Source of the DNA: Cellulomonas taurus
Lineage (GTDB): Bacteria; Actinomycetota; Actinomycetes; Actinomycetales; Cellulomonadaceae
Assembly (NCBI RefSeq): GCF_012931845.1
Contig: NZ_CP051884.1
Coordinates: 1,302,001-1,366,000 of the forward strand
Reading direction: 5' to 3'
Length of the DNA stretch: 64,000 bases
The notes under the pieces: model-generated
What the model was told of the DNA's origin: nothing
What the model saw: the letters and a program-made list of their open reading frames with translations, nothing else
The model's database searches: none
Shown: in pieces, positions 48,004 to 56,217 of the stretch
Layout: every line of letters begins with the position of its first letter
Position numbering within the stretch: the stretch's first letter is position 1
Position numbers and translations under genes: made by a program

Positions 48004-48509
48004 TCGACCGGGATCAGATCCTGCTGGAATCGACCCGCACCCACCGGGAACGGGTCAGCTCCGCACTGATGTTCGGCGCCCTGGACCAGCGGCGGGCGGT
48101 GCCGACCAACCTGGGCCGGTTCGTCGGCTCGGTGGTGCTGGCGGCGGTGGCCGGGGTGGGCTGCCTCGGGTTCTCCTTCGTGAAGGACCAGCTGGACAGC
48201 CGCCGGGAGACCTCCGCGGTGGAGTCCCTGACCGCCGCTCTGGCCGCCAACCCGCTGACCGCCTCGGAGTACCTGGTCGAGGACGAGGCCAGCGGTTATC
48301 TGCGCGACCAGCGCACCGGCGAGCTGATCGACCCGCGTACCGGCTTCCCGGTGGACGAGTCCACCGGCTATGTCCGCAGTCCCGACGGGCGCTGGATCGA
48401 CCCGCGGACCAGTTGGTACGTCGATCCGGCGTCCGGCTATCTGACCGACCCGTCCAGTGGCGTGACCGTCGACCCGGTGTCGATGCGTGTGGTGGAGGAG
48501 AACCAGTGA
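48000..48509 (+). CDS. T7SS-associated single-pass membrane protein with DP-x-TG repeats, 169 aa
   Basis: One transmembrane helix (about residues 41-60, FVGSVVLAAVAGVGCLGFSF) follows a cytoplasmic N-terminus. The exported half has at least five short repeats of the type ID/VDPxTGY: IDPRTGFPV, VDESTGYV, IDPRTSWYV, VDPASGYLT and VDPVSMRV. It is at the genome position where ESX loci often have EccB, and is smaller than EccB (about 500 aa). It may be a shortened analogue that crosses the membrane and contacts cell wall. It overlaps both neighbouring genes by four bases. Confidence 0.7.
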   Translation: MIDRDQILLESTRTHRERVSSALMFGALDQRRAVPTNLGRFVGSVVLAAVAGVGCLGFSFVKDQLDSRRETSAVESLTAALAANPLTASEYLVEDEASGYLRDQRTGELIDPRTGFPVDESTGYVRSPDGRWIDPRTSWYVDPASGYLTDPSSGVTVDPVSMRVVEENQ

Positions 48510-49771
48510 GCGGGTACACCCGGCTGACAGTGCAGGGCGCCGCGCGGAAGGCCGACGTGGTGCTGCCGGACGACGAGCCGGTCGCCGCGCTGCTGCCGCC
48601 GCTGCTGGACCTGCTGGCCGAGGACCGTTCCGGTTCCGGTCGCCCGGTCACCCTGACCACGCTGCTCGGCCAGCAGGTGGACCTCACCCGCACCCTGGCC
48701 GAACAGGAGCTGGCCCAGGGCACCCTGCTGCGGGTGGTGCGGGTGGACCAGGCGCCGCCGCCGCCGGAGGTCGCGGACGTGACCGATGTGGTGGCGCAGG
48801 CGCTCGCCGACCGGGCCGACCGCTGGCGTCCGGTGTGGTCGCTGACCGCCCTCGCGGGTGTGGCGGCGGTGACCGGCTGGTTCGCCGTCCGGGAGCTGGA
48901 CCGGGGCACCGGGGCGCTCGCCGTGCTGGTCGCCACCCTGCTCGCCGCGCTGCTGGCCCGGTTGCACCGCGCCGGACCCGCCTGGGTGCTGGCAACCGCC
49001 GCTGGTGGTGGCGCTGTCGCGCTCGCCCCGCTGCTGGGCTGGGACGCCCCGGTGGCACTGCTGGTCTGGGGCCTGCTGGGTGCCATCGCCGGGATCGTCG
49101 GCGGACTGGGCGCGGGCGCGATGTCCGCCGGACTCGGTGGTGGCACCGCCGTGCTGCTGACCGGTCTGGCCCTGGTGCTGCCGCCGGTGGCCACCGACGC
49201 GGGCGCGCTGGCGGCCGCCGGGGTGCTCGCGGTGCTGCTGCTCGGGGTGCTGCCCGGACTGGCGATGACCGGCTCGGGGCTGAACGGCCTGGACGACCGG
49301 GCCGTCGAGGGGCGCCGGCCCGAACGCCGTCGGGTGCTGCACGCGGTCACCGAGACCTACCGGGCGCTGACCTGGGCGACGGTCGCCGCCGCCGGTGTCG
49401 TCGCGATCACCGGCTGGCTGCTGGTCCGCGGCGACGTGGTGTGGTCCACGGTGCTCGGCGGGGTGCTCGGTGTCCTGGTGCTGCTGCGTGCCCGGGTGCT
49501 CCCGCTCGCGCCGCAGCGGTTGGCGCTGATCGCCGCCGGGGTCGCCATCGCGGTGGGCTGGACGCTCACCCGCGACCAGCAGTCGGTGCTGATCGGCTCC
49601 GGGGTCGTGCTGCTGCTGGCCGCCGTGATCGCCGGTTCCGCGGCCGCCGGCCCGCTGGCGGCCCGGTTGCGCCGACTCGCCTCGGTGATCGAACTGCTCT
49701 GCGTGCTCGCCACGGTGCCGCTGCTGCTGGCGATGCTCGGTGTGTTCGGCGACCTGGTCGGGACGTTCTGA
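48506..49771 (+). CDS. eccD: EccD-like T7SS membrane protein, 421 aa
   Basis: The N-terminal 85 residues form a ubiquitin-like YukD domain (YTRLTVQGAARKADVVLPDD, LLGQQVDLTRTLAEQELAQG). About eleven transmembrane helices follow (for example WSLTALAGVAAVTGWFAV, VIELLCVLATVPLLLAML). EccD builds the membrane channel of type VII secretion. The order FHA/RDD, repeat membrane protein, EccD, MinD-like, EccC is a compact operon with overlapping starts. The GTG start overlaps the upstream stop by four bases. Confidence 0.87.
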   Translation: MSGYTRLTVQGAARKADVVLPDDEPVAALLPPLLDLLAEDRSGSGRPVTLTTLLGQQVDLTRTLAEQELAQGTLLRVVRVDQAPPPPEVADVTDVVAQALADRADRWRPVWSLTALAGVAAVTGWFAVRELDRGTGALAVLVATLLAALLARLHRAGPAWVLATAAGGGAVALAPLLGWDAPVALLVWGLLGAIAGIVGGLGAGAMSAGLGGGTAVLLTGLALVLPPVATDAGALAAAGVLAVLLLGVLPGLAMTGSGLNGLDDRAVEGRRPERRRVLHAVTETYRALTWATVAAAGVVAITGWLLVRGDVVWSTVLGGVLGVLVLLRARVLPLAPQRLALIAAGVAIAVGWTLTRDQQSVLIGSGVVLLLAAVIAGSAAAGPLAARLRRLASVIELLCVLATVPLLLAMLGVFGDLVGTF

Positions 49772-50580
49772 TGGGGGTGGTCGCCCGGGTGCTCGCCTCC
49801 GCGCTGCCGGACCGGGTCGCCGAGTTCACCGCGCTGGACGCCCAGGTCCGGGCACCGCTGGCGCTCAGCAGCCGGATCGGCGTGGTCGGTGTCTCGGCCG
49901 GAGCCGGGTGCTCCACCGTCGCCGGGATGCTGGCCTCCACCCTGGCTGCGCGCCGCGAACACCGGGTGCTGGCGGTCAACGCCTCCGCCGGGAACCGGTC
50001 GTTGCTCTGGCACGCCGGGTGCACGGTCGCCGCCGGGACCACGGTGGAGAAGGACGCCACCCGCCGCGCCGCCCGCAGCGGCGAGGAGGTCACCGCCGGT
50101 CTGGTGCGCACCCCGGTGGGACTGCACTGCCTGGACCTGGCCGACGACGCGGGCCCGGTGCCGGACGGTCGCTGGTGGCGTGCGCTGGGACCGGCCGGAC
50201 GGTTCTTCGACCTGGTGGTCACCGACTGGGGCGCCCGAAGCGGTGCCGACGTCGGCGCGGCGGTCTCCGCCAGCTCGGTGCTCTGCGTGGTCGCCGAGGC
50301 CGAACGCGCAGCCTTGCAGCACGCCGTCGACCTGGCCACCGCCACCCGACTCCCCGCGGTCATCGCCGCCGTCGACCTGCGGGGTGCCCGGCCGCGGTGG
50401 CTGCGCGAACTGGCCGCCCACTCCCGGATCCCGGTGGTGCCGGTGCCGCACGACCCCAGTCACGGCGCTCCGCGCCCGGTGTCCTCGGCGCGGCTGTCCG
50501 CGGCGACCAGCCTGGCCACGCTGCGCCTGAGCGCCCTGCTGGTGGCCGCCGCCGGACCCGGCCTGGAGATGGCCCGATGA
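49771..50580 (+). CDS. MinD/ParA-like T7SS protein with degenerate P-loop, 269 aa
   Basis: The fold is seen in RIGVVGVSAGAGCSTVAGML, a deviant Walker A, where the lysine of GKST is replaced by Cys (GAGCST). LVVTDWGARSGADVGAAV and VLCVVAEAERAALQHAVDLA resemble the ParA switch and Walker B regions. In mycobacterial ESX loci EspI has a MinD-like domain, and this protein may be a short counterpart. Loss of the lysine suggests no ATP hydrolysis. The ATG overlaps the EccD stop by one base. Confidence 0.76.
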   Translation: MGVVARVLASALPDRVAEFTALDAQVRAPLALSSRIGVVGVSAGAGCSTVAGMLASTLAARREHRVLAVNASAGNRSLLWHAGCTVAAGTTVEKDATRRAARSGEEVTAGLVRTPVGLHCLDLADDAGPVPDGRWWRALGPAGRFFDLVVTDWGARSGADVGAAVSASSVLCVVAEAERAALQHAVDLATATRLPAVIAAVDLRGARPRWLRELAAHSRIPVVPVPHDPSHGAPRPVSSARLSAATSLATLRLSALLVAAAGPGLEMAR

Positions 50581-53500
50581 CCGCGACGATCGTGCACCGC
50601 CCCACCCGCTCGACGGTCCCGCTGTCGGCGCCGGGGGAGAAGGTGGTGGCGGCCCCGCCGCCGATGGAGGACGACCGGGGCGGACGCACCCCGCTGCAGT
50701 TCCTGCTGCCCGTGGTCGGGGCGATGTCCTCGGTCGTGATGATGGTGGTGCTGCGCAACGGCCAGCCGCTGTTCCTGGTCGTCGCGGCGCTGGTCTTCGT
50801 GGTCGCGATCGTCGGCGGCGTCGGCTTCGCGCTGACCAGTCGTGGTCGGGCCGCCCGCCAGGCCCGCAACCGGCGCGAGCAGTACCTGGACTACCTGGAG
50901 CGGCTGCGCGGCGAACTCACCCAGGAGTCCGCCACCGCCCGTGCCCGCGCCGTCACCCTGCATCCGGATCCGCCCGCGCTGGCCGGGGTCGCCCGTGATC
51001 CCGCCCGGGTCTGGGAGCGCCGCCGCCGGGACGCCGACTACCTCAGCGCCCGGGTCGGGGTCGGCCCGGTGCCGTGGTTCGAGCTGCGGGTGCCGCCCCC
51101 GGAGTCGCCGGTGCAGCCGCACGACCCGCTGATGTCGGCCGAGGTCGAGCTGGTCACCGAGCAGTTCGCCCGGGTGGACGGGATGCCGGTGCCGGTCGAC
51201 CTGCGCTCGGCCGGGGTGATCGCGGTGGTCGGTGACCGGTCCCGTACCGTGCCGCTGGTCCGCGCCATGCTGCTGCAGCTCGCGGTGGCGCACAGCCCGG
51301 ACGACCTGAGCATGGCCGCCGCCTACGGCGAGGACCGGGCGAGCGAGTGGGCGGGGTTGGACCTGCTGCCGCACACCCAGGATCCGGACGTCTTCGACGG
51401 ACCGGTGCCCGCCCGTCGGGTCGCCCCCGATCTGGGCACTCTGAGCCGGGTGCTCGGCCGCACCCTCGGCGAGCGGTTGCAGCACGCCCGGGCCGCCCGC
51501 CGCACCGGTGCCACCGTCGTCCCGGCCGCTCGGCTGCTGGTGGTGGCCGACGACCACGGTGCCCGCGCCGGGACCCTGGCCGCCCCCGGCGGTGACCCGC
51601 GTGCGCTCGGGATCGCCGTGGTGCACCTGGTCGACGATCAGCTGGACGAGCCGGAGGATGTGGACGTCCGGATCGTGCTGAGGGAGGCCGGTGCCACCCT
51701 GACCACCGCTCCGGGCACCGCCGCCGCCACCGAGACCCCGTTCACCCCGGACCTGGTCGGTGGCGCGCTGTTCACCGCCACCGCCCGGGTGCTGGCCGCC
51801 CTGCGCACCGCCCAGGTGCTGGCCCCGGACGAGGACGACGACCGCACGCCCGCGGTGCACGACCTGCTCGGCATCGACGGCCCCGGCGCCCTCGACCCGG
51901 AGCTGCTGTGGGCCAGTCGCGGCCCGGAGGACTTCCTGCGGGTGCCGTTCGGCTGGGACGACTCCGGGAACCCGGTGGAGCTGGACCTGAAGGAATCGGC
52001 CCAGCTCGGCATGGGGCCGCACGGCATCTGCGTCGGGGCCACCGGCTCCGGCAAGTCGGAGATGCTGCGCACCCTGCTGCTCTCCTTGGCGCTGACCCAC
52101 CCGCCCGAGGACCTGGCGATGATCCTGGTCGACTACAAGGGTGGTGCCGCCTTCGCCCCGCTCGGGCCGCTGCCGCACCTGGCCGGGCTGATCGACAACC
52201 TCGCCGACGACGCCCAGTTGACCACCCGTGCCCGCTCGTCCATCGCCGGGGAGGTGCTGCGCCGCCAGCGGATCCTCAAGGAGGCCGGGTCGCTGTCGTC
52301 GATCACCGCCTACCGCCGGCTGCGGGCCACCGAACGCCCGGACCTGCCGCCGCTGCCGCACCTGTTCCTCGTGATCGACGAATTCGGTGAGCTGCTCACC
52401 GCCGAGCCGGAGTTCATCGACCTGTTCCTGCAGATCGGCCGGATCGGGCGGTCCATCGGCGTGCACCTGCTGCTGTCGAGCCAGCGGGTCGAGGGCGGCA
52501 AGCTGCGCGGCCTGGACACCTACCTGTCCTACCGCCTCGGCCTGCGCACCTTCTCGGAGAGCGAGTCGCAGGTCGTGCTGAACACCGCCGACGCCTACCA
52601 CCTGCCCGCGCTGCCCGGCTACGGCTACCTCAAGGTCGACACCAGCGTCTACACCCGGTTCCGGGCCGGCTACGTCTCCGGTCCGGCTGGCCGGGTCGAG
52701 GAACCGGCGGTCAACGCCACCGACCTGGTGCTGCCGGTGCCGACCTACAACGGGCTGCGCGGACGCGGCAGTGGCAGCGCCGTCGGGGTGGTGCCGGAAG
52801 ACGACCAGGGGCCGTCCCTGGTGGACGAGGTGGTGCGCCGACTGCGCACCCCGCAGCGGGCGGTCCGCCCGGTGTGGCTGTCCCCGCTGCCCGACCGGCT
52901 CGGCCTCGGAGCCGTGGTGGACCAGGCGGACCGGGGTGGGGTCGGCCTGTCCGCGGTGATCGGACTGGTCGACGACCCGGCCCGGCAGGCGCAGGAGCCC
53001 TGGCGGCTGGACCTGACCCGTTCCGGTGGTCACGTGGCCGTGATCGGCGCGCCGCAGTCCGGTCGCACCACCGTGCTGCGCACCCTGGCATCGTCCCTGG
53101 CCCTCACCGCCACCCCGCGCCAGGTCGCCGTCTACGGCATGGACCTCACCGGTGGCGGGCTGGCCCGGATCGAGGGCTTCCCGCACGTCGGCGGGGTCGC
53201 GACCCGTGCGCACCGCGAACGCCTGGTCCGGTTGCTAGAGGAACTCACCGGCATGCTGCGCCAGCGGGAGACGGTGTTCCGGGAGCGGGGCATCGACTCC
53301 ATCGCCCAGCTGCGTGCCTGGCATGCCGAGGGCCGGGTGCCCGAACTCCCCGCCGCGGAGGTCGTGCTGCTGGTGGACGGCTACGGCCAGCTGCGCAGCG
53401 ACTTCCCCGAGCTGGAGGACCCGTTCGTCTCGGTGCTGCAGCGCGCCGCCTCCTTCGGCATCCACCTGGTCCTCGGCCTGACCCGGTGGAGCGACGTGCG

Positions 53501-54506
53501 GATGGCGCACCAGTCGCTGATCGGCACCCGGATCGAGCTCCGGCTGAACGACCCGGCCGACTCCTCGGTCGACCGTAAGCTGTCCGCGACCATCACCCCG
53601 GAGACCCCCGGTCGGGCGCTGCTGGACGACAAGCGCTTCGGTCAGATCGCGCTGCCGGTGCTGGACGCGGTCGCCGACGACGCGGTCGGGGTCGAGCTGG
53701 AGGAGCTCGCCGCCCGCACCGCCGCGTCCTGGTCCGGCCCGGCCGCCGCGCCGATCCGTCTGCTGCCCACCGTCGTCGACCCCAGCGACCTGCCGGACCG
53801 GTTCGACGAGCCGGAGGCGGTGCCGATCGGTCTGCGGCAGGACACCATGGAGGCGGCGCTCTGGGAGCTGACCGCCGACGAACCGCACCTGCTGGTCCTC
53901 GGCGACACCCGCTCCGGGAAGTCCACCCTGCTGCGGACCCTGGCGATCGGGCTGCAGGACCGGTTCACCGCGGACGAGGTCACCATCGCGGTGATGGACG
54001 TGCGCGGCCAGGTGCCGGATGTGGTCGGTGAGGACTACCTCGCCGCCCACGCCCGCAGCCCGCAGCAGGCCCGTGGGCTGGCGGCCTCCATCGCCGCCGA
54101 ACTGGAGAAGCGGCCCACCCGCGACGAGCGGACGCGCTCCCGCGAACCGCGGATCGTGCTGCTGGTGGACGACCACGACGTGATCGCCGCCGGGGGAGTC
54201 GACCCGCTGGAACCCCTGCTGCCCTTCCTGCCCAGTGCCCGCGACCTCAAGCTGCACGTGGTGCTCACCCGGCCGGTCGCCGGTGCCGGGCGCGCGATGT
54301 TCCAGCAGTCGTTGCAGGGGGTGCGGGACACCGGCGCGTCCACCCTCATCATGTCCGGCGAACGCTCCGAGGGACCGCTGGTCGGCCGGGTGCACGCGGA
54401 GCGGTTCCCGCCCGGCCGTGGTCGCCTGGTCCGCCGCGGTCAGGCGCCGTTCATCGTGCAGACGGCGCTCACGCCACTGCCGACCGAGCCGGGTGAGGAC
54501 GCATGA
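50577..54506 (+). CDS. eccC: EccC-type FtsK/SpoIIIE ATPase, three ATPase domains, 1309 aa
   Basis: EccC powers type VII secretion and recognises the WXG100 export signal. Two transmembrane helices occur at about residues 40-85. The first ATPase domain has Walker A GATGSGKSEMLRTLLL (about 486) and Walker B FLVIDEFGELL (about 597), including the catalytic Glu. The second has GAPQSGRTTV (about 824) and LLVDGYGQL. The third has GDTRSGKSTLL (about 1109) and LLVDDHDVI (about 1195). Domains two and three lack the Walker B glutamate and likely only bind ATP or substrate, as in other EccC proteins. EccCa and EccCb are fused in one chain. Confidence 0.95.
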   Translation: MTATIVHRPTRSTVPLSAPGEKVVAAPPPMEDDRGGRTPLQFLLPVVGAMSSVVMMVVLRNGQPLFLVVAALVFVVAIVGGVGFALTSRGRAARQARNRREQYLDYLERLRGELTQESATARARAVTLHPDPPALAGVARDPARVWERRRRDADYLSARVGVGPVPWFELRVPPPESPVQPHDPLMSAEVELVTEQFARVDGMPVPVDLRSAGVIAVVGDRSRTVPLVRAMLLQLAVAHSPDDLSMAAAYGEDRASEWAGLDLLPHTQDPDVFDGPVPARRVAPDLGTLSRVLGRTLGERLQHARAARRTGATVVPAARLLVVADDHGARAGTLAAPGGDPRALGIAVVHLVDDQLDEPEDVDVRIVLREAGATLTTAPGTAAATETPFTPDLVGGALFTATARVLAALRTAQVLAPDEDDDRTPAVHDLLGIDGPGALDPELLWASRGPEDFLRVPFGWDDSGNPVELDLKESAQLGMGPHGICVGATGSGKSEMLRTLLLSLALTHPPEDLAMILVDYKGGAAFAPLGPLPHLAGLIDNLADDAQLTTRARSSIAGEVLRRQRILKEAGSLSSITAYRRLRATERPDLPPLPHLFLVIDEFGELLTAEPEFIDLFLQIGRIGRSIGVHLLLSSQRVEGGKLRGLDTYLSYRLGLRTFSESESQVVLNTADAYHLPALPGYGYLKVDTSVYTRFRAGYVSGPAGRVEEPAVNATDLVLPVPTYNGLRGRGSGSAVGVVPEDDQGPSLVDEVVRRLRTPQRAVRPVWLSPLPDRLGLGAVVDQADRGGVGLSAVIGLVDDPARQAQEPWRLDLTRSGGHVAVIGAPQSGRTTVLRTLASSLALTATPRQVAVYGMDLTGGGLARIEGFPHVGGVATRAHRERLVRLLEELTGMLRQRETVFRERGIDSIAQLRAWHAEGRVPELPAAEVVLLVDGYGQLRSDFPELEDPFVSVLQRAASFGIHLVLGLTRWSDVRMAHQSLIGTRIELRLNDPADSSVDRKLSATITPETPGRALLDDKRFGQIALPVLDAVADDAVGVELEELAARTAASWSGPAAAPIRLLPTVVDPSDLPDRFDEPEAVPIGLRQDTMEAALWELTADEPHLLVLGDTRSGKSTLLRTLAIGLQDRFTADEVTIAVMDVRGQVPDVVGEDYLAAHARSPQQARGLAASIAAELEKRPTRDERTRSREPRIVLLVDDHDVIAAGGVDPLEPLLPFLPSARDLKLHVVLTRPVAGAGRAMFQQSLQGVRDTGASTLIMSGERSEGPLVGRVHAERFPPGRGRLVRRGQAPFIVQTALTPLPTEPGEDA

Positions 54507-55054
54507 CCACCGTGACCGTGGTCGGCACCGGGGGCGGGGTCGGCGTCACCACGCTGGCAGCGCTGGCCTTCGCCGCGCTCCGCGACCACCCGCAGGGTGC
54601 GCCGTGGCTGATCGGTGCACCGGAGGGTGACCTGGTGCAGCGCGCCGGGGGCGATCAGGTGCCTCGGGTCAGGGTCGAGCACACCGTCCGCGACGCCGGG
54701 GTGCTGCGCGCCGACGCACCGGTGGCCGGGCTGATTGCCGAGGGCAGCGCGCTCGCCGTGGCGACCCCGTGGTCCCCGATCGGCCTCGCCGACGCCCGAG
54801 CGGTGGTGGACCGCGTGTCCGCCGTCGACCCGACCGCCGTGCGCCGCACCGCGGTCGTCCTGGTCGGGCGCCGGGGGTGGCGCGGTGGCCGCAACGGGGC
54901 CGATGCCTGGCCCGACGCGGTGCCGGTGCTGCACCTGCCCTACGACCCGGCGCTGCACCGGCCGGGACCGGTGCCGGGTCCGGACGCCCTGGGCCGGGCC
55001 GGGCGCGAGGGTGTGGCGGCATGGCAGGAGCTGGTGGCCCGGCTGCTGGGCTGA
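54503..55054 (+). CDS. Second MinD/ParA-like T7SS protein with degenerate P-loop, 183 aa
   Basis: The N-terminus TTVTVVGTGGGVGVTTLAAL has the ParA Gly-rich loop but no lysine at the GKT position. RTAVVLVGRRGWRGGRNGAD replaces the usual Walker B region, and there is no signature DxxP-like segment. It shares its layout with the 49,771 protein but is shorter by 85 residues. It overlaps EccC by four bases and ends the rightward secretion operon. A role in positioning or regulating EccC is possible. Confidence 0.7.
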   Translation: MTTVTVVGTGGGVGVTTLAALAFAALRDHPQGAPWLIGAPEGDLVQRAGGDQVPRVRVEHTVRDAGVLRADAPVAGLIAEGSALAVATPWSPIGLADARAVVDRVSAVDPTAVRRTAVVLVGRRGWRGGRNGADAWPDAVPVLHLPYDPALHRPGPVPGPDALGRAGREGVAAWQELVARLLG

Positions 55055-55068
55055 CCGCGTCCCGGGAG

Positions 55069-55317
55069 CTAGGGCGTCGGTCCCGATCCCGGTCGCGGGG
55101 TGACGACCAGGAGGTCGCCGATCTGGCAGCCCAGCACGTCGCAGATCGCGGTCAGGGTGGAGAACCGGATCGCCTTCGCCCGGTCGTTCTTCAGCACCGA
55201 CAGATTCACCACGGTGACGCCGACCAGCTCCGACAGCCGGGCCAGCGTCATCCCGCGCTCGGCCAGCAGCTCGTCCAGTCGGCAGTGCACCCGCCCGGTG
55301 TCCTCCAGCGGTGGCAT
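55069..55317 (-). CDS. XRE-family transcriptional regulator (YozG-like), 82 aa
   Basis: The HTH is at about residues 12-65: LDELLAERGMTLARLSELVG, VTVVNLSVLKNDRAKAIRFS and LTAICDVLGCQIGDLL, the pattern of small Cro/C1-type regulators that pair with DUF2975 membrane proteins. It starts at the stop of that upstream partner gene, so the two are co-translated. It may repress its own operon through the palindrome at 55,943. Confidence 0.86.
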   Translation of the reverse strand: MPPLEDTGRVHCRLDELLAERGMTLARLSELVGVTVVNLSVLKNDRAKAIRFSTLTAICDVLGCQIGDLLVVTPRPGSGPTP

Positions 55318-55928
55318 CAGACCAGGCCCTCAGCGTCGCGCTGCATCCGCTCGCCGGCCCGGAACACCGCCGCCAGCCCACCGATCGCCATCGCCGCCAT
55401 CACCGGGGTGTAGTCCAGCGGCATCCGGGCGGCGTCCGACACCACCGGGTCGCCGATGGTGGCCAGCGCCCAGTTCGAGGTCATCACGGTGAACCCCAGC
55501 TGCGCTGCCCAGCCTCCGGCGACCACCAGCGAGACCGCGGTGACGATCTTGGTCGCCGTGGGCGAGAAGAACTGGCCGTTCAGGATATTGCGGCACAGCG
55601 CCAGCACCAGCAGGGCGACCGCGATCGTCGCCAGCGGCACCACCGCCACCGCGCCGAGTGCGAGCAGTCGCACGAACACGGGCATGTCCGACACCGGTAC
55701 CGTCGCCGCGCCGATCTGCGCGGGCACCGCAGCGCCGTCCGGTCCGATCGGCAGGGTCAGCTGGACGCCCCGGAGCAGCACCGTCACGTCGACGTCCTGG
55801 TTCGGCAGCAGGCGCACCACACCGCGCACCAGGACGATCAGGTTCCACACCACCGCCGCACCGCCGACGATCAGCACGCTCCACAGATCGGCCGGTCGCG
55901 CGAACCACGGCTGCTGTTCCTGCTGCAT
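55317..55928 (-). CDS. DUF2975 family membrane protein, 203 aa
   Basis: Four transmembrane helices are visible (about residues 14-36, 82-108, 127-148 and 170-190). The conserved NILNGQFFSPTATKIVTAVS loop is typical of DUF2975. These proteins are found in operons with a small HTH regulator in many gram-positive bacteria, and their function is not established. It is likely a sensor or inhibitor of the HTH protein. Confidence 0.88.
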   Translation of the reverse strand: MQQEQQPWFARPADLWSVLIVGGAAVVWNLIVLVRGVVRLLPNQDVDVTVLLRGVQLTLPIGPDGAAVPAQIGAATVPVSDMPVFVRLLALGAVAVVPLATIAVALLVLALCRNILNGQFFSPTATKIVTAVSLVVAGGWAAQLGFTVMTSNWALATIGDPVVSDAARMPLDYTPVMAAMAIGGLAAVFRAGERMQRDAEGLV

Positions 55929-55942
55929 GACCCCACTCCTTG

Positions 55943-55977
55943 CATATCGACACTCGATAACATCGAGAAACGATATG
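55943..55977. promoter_or_regulatory. 35-bp nested perfect palindrome upstream of the DUF2975/HTH operon
   Basis: CATATCG at 55,943-55,949 pairs with CGATATG at 55,971-55,977, and CTCGAT at 55,953-55,958 pairs with ATCGAG at 55,962-55,967, symmetric around AAC. It also contains TATCGA-CAC-TCGATA, a separate 6-3-6 dyad. It lies 15 bp upstream of the DUF2975 ATG. It is a likely operator, probably for the co-transcribed XRE protein. Confidence 0.65.
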
Positions 55978-56026
55978 GGCGGGGCCGCGGCTTGTCCAGG
56001 CAGGCGGCGGCGTGTGTGGCTCGGCG

Positions 56027-56155
56027 GGGCCGGGATGTGCCTGGGTGTGGTGGGATGCGCGAGGTCCGGCAGGGTCGGGGTGCGCCTGGGTGTGGTGGGA
56101 CGTCAGTGGTCCGGTAGGGGCCGGGATGCGCCGTGTTCGGCGGGATGGGAAGTCC
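56027..56155. repeat. 45-46 bp imperfect tandem repeat, about 2.7 copies
   Basis: Units begin near 56,027, 56,072 and 56,118 with GGGCCGGGATGTGCCTGG-type sequence, share TGGTGGGA and GGTCCGG blocks and diverge toward the end. The tract lies in the gap between the nested palindrome and the DUF222-HNH gene stop. No gene is seen in it. Confidence 0.6.
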
Positions 56156-56217
56156 CCGGGCCGAAGGTGCCGGTCCGGTCTCGGCCAGCGACTACGGATG
56201 TGCCCCGTCCGCGGTGC

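Noticed and set aside
50460-53213. Leftward frame of about 900 codons opposite eccC
   Set aside because: It has no recognisable domain and is explained by the codon bias of eccC on the other strand.
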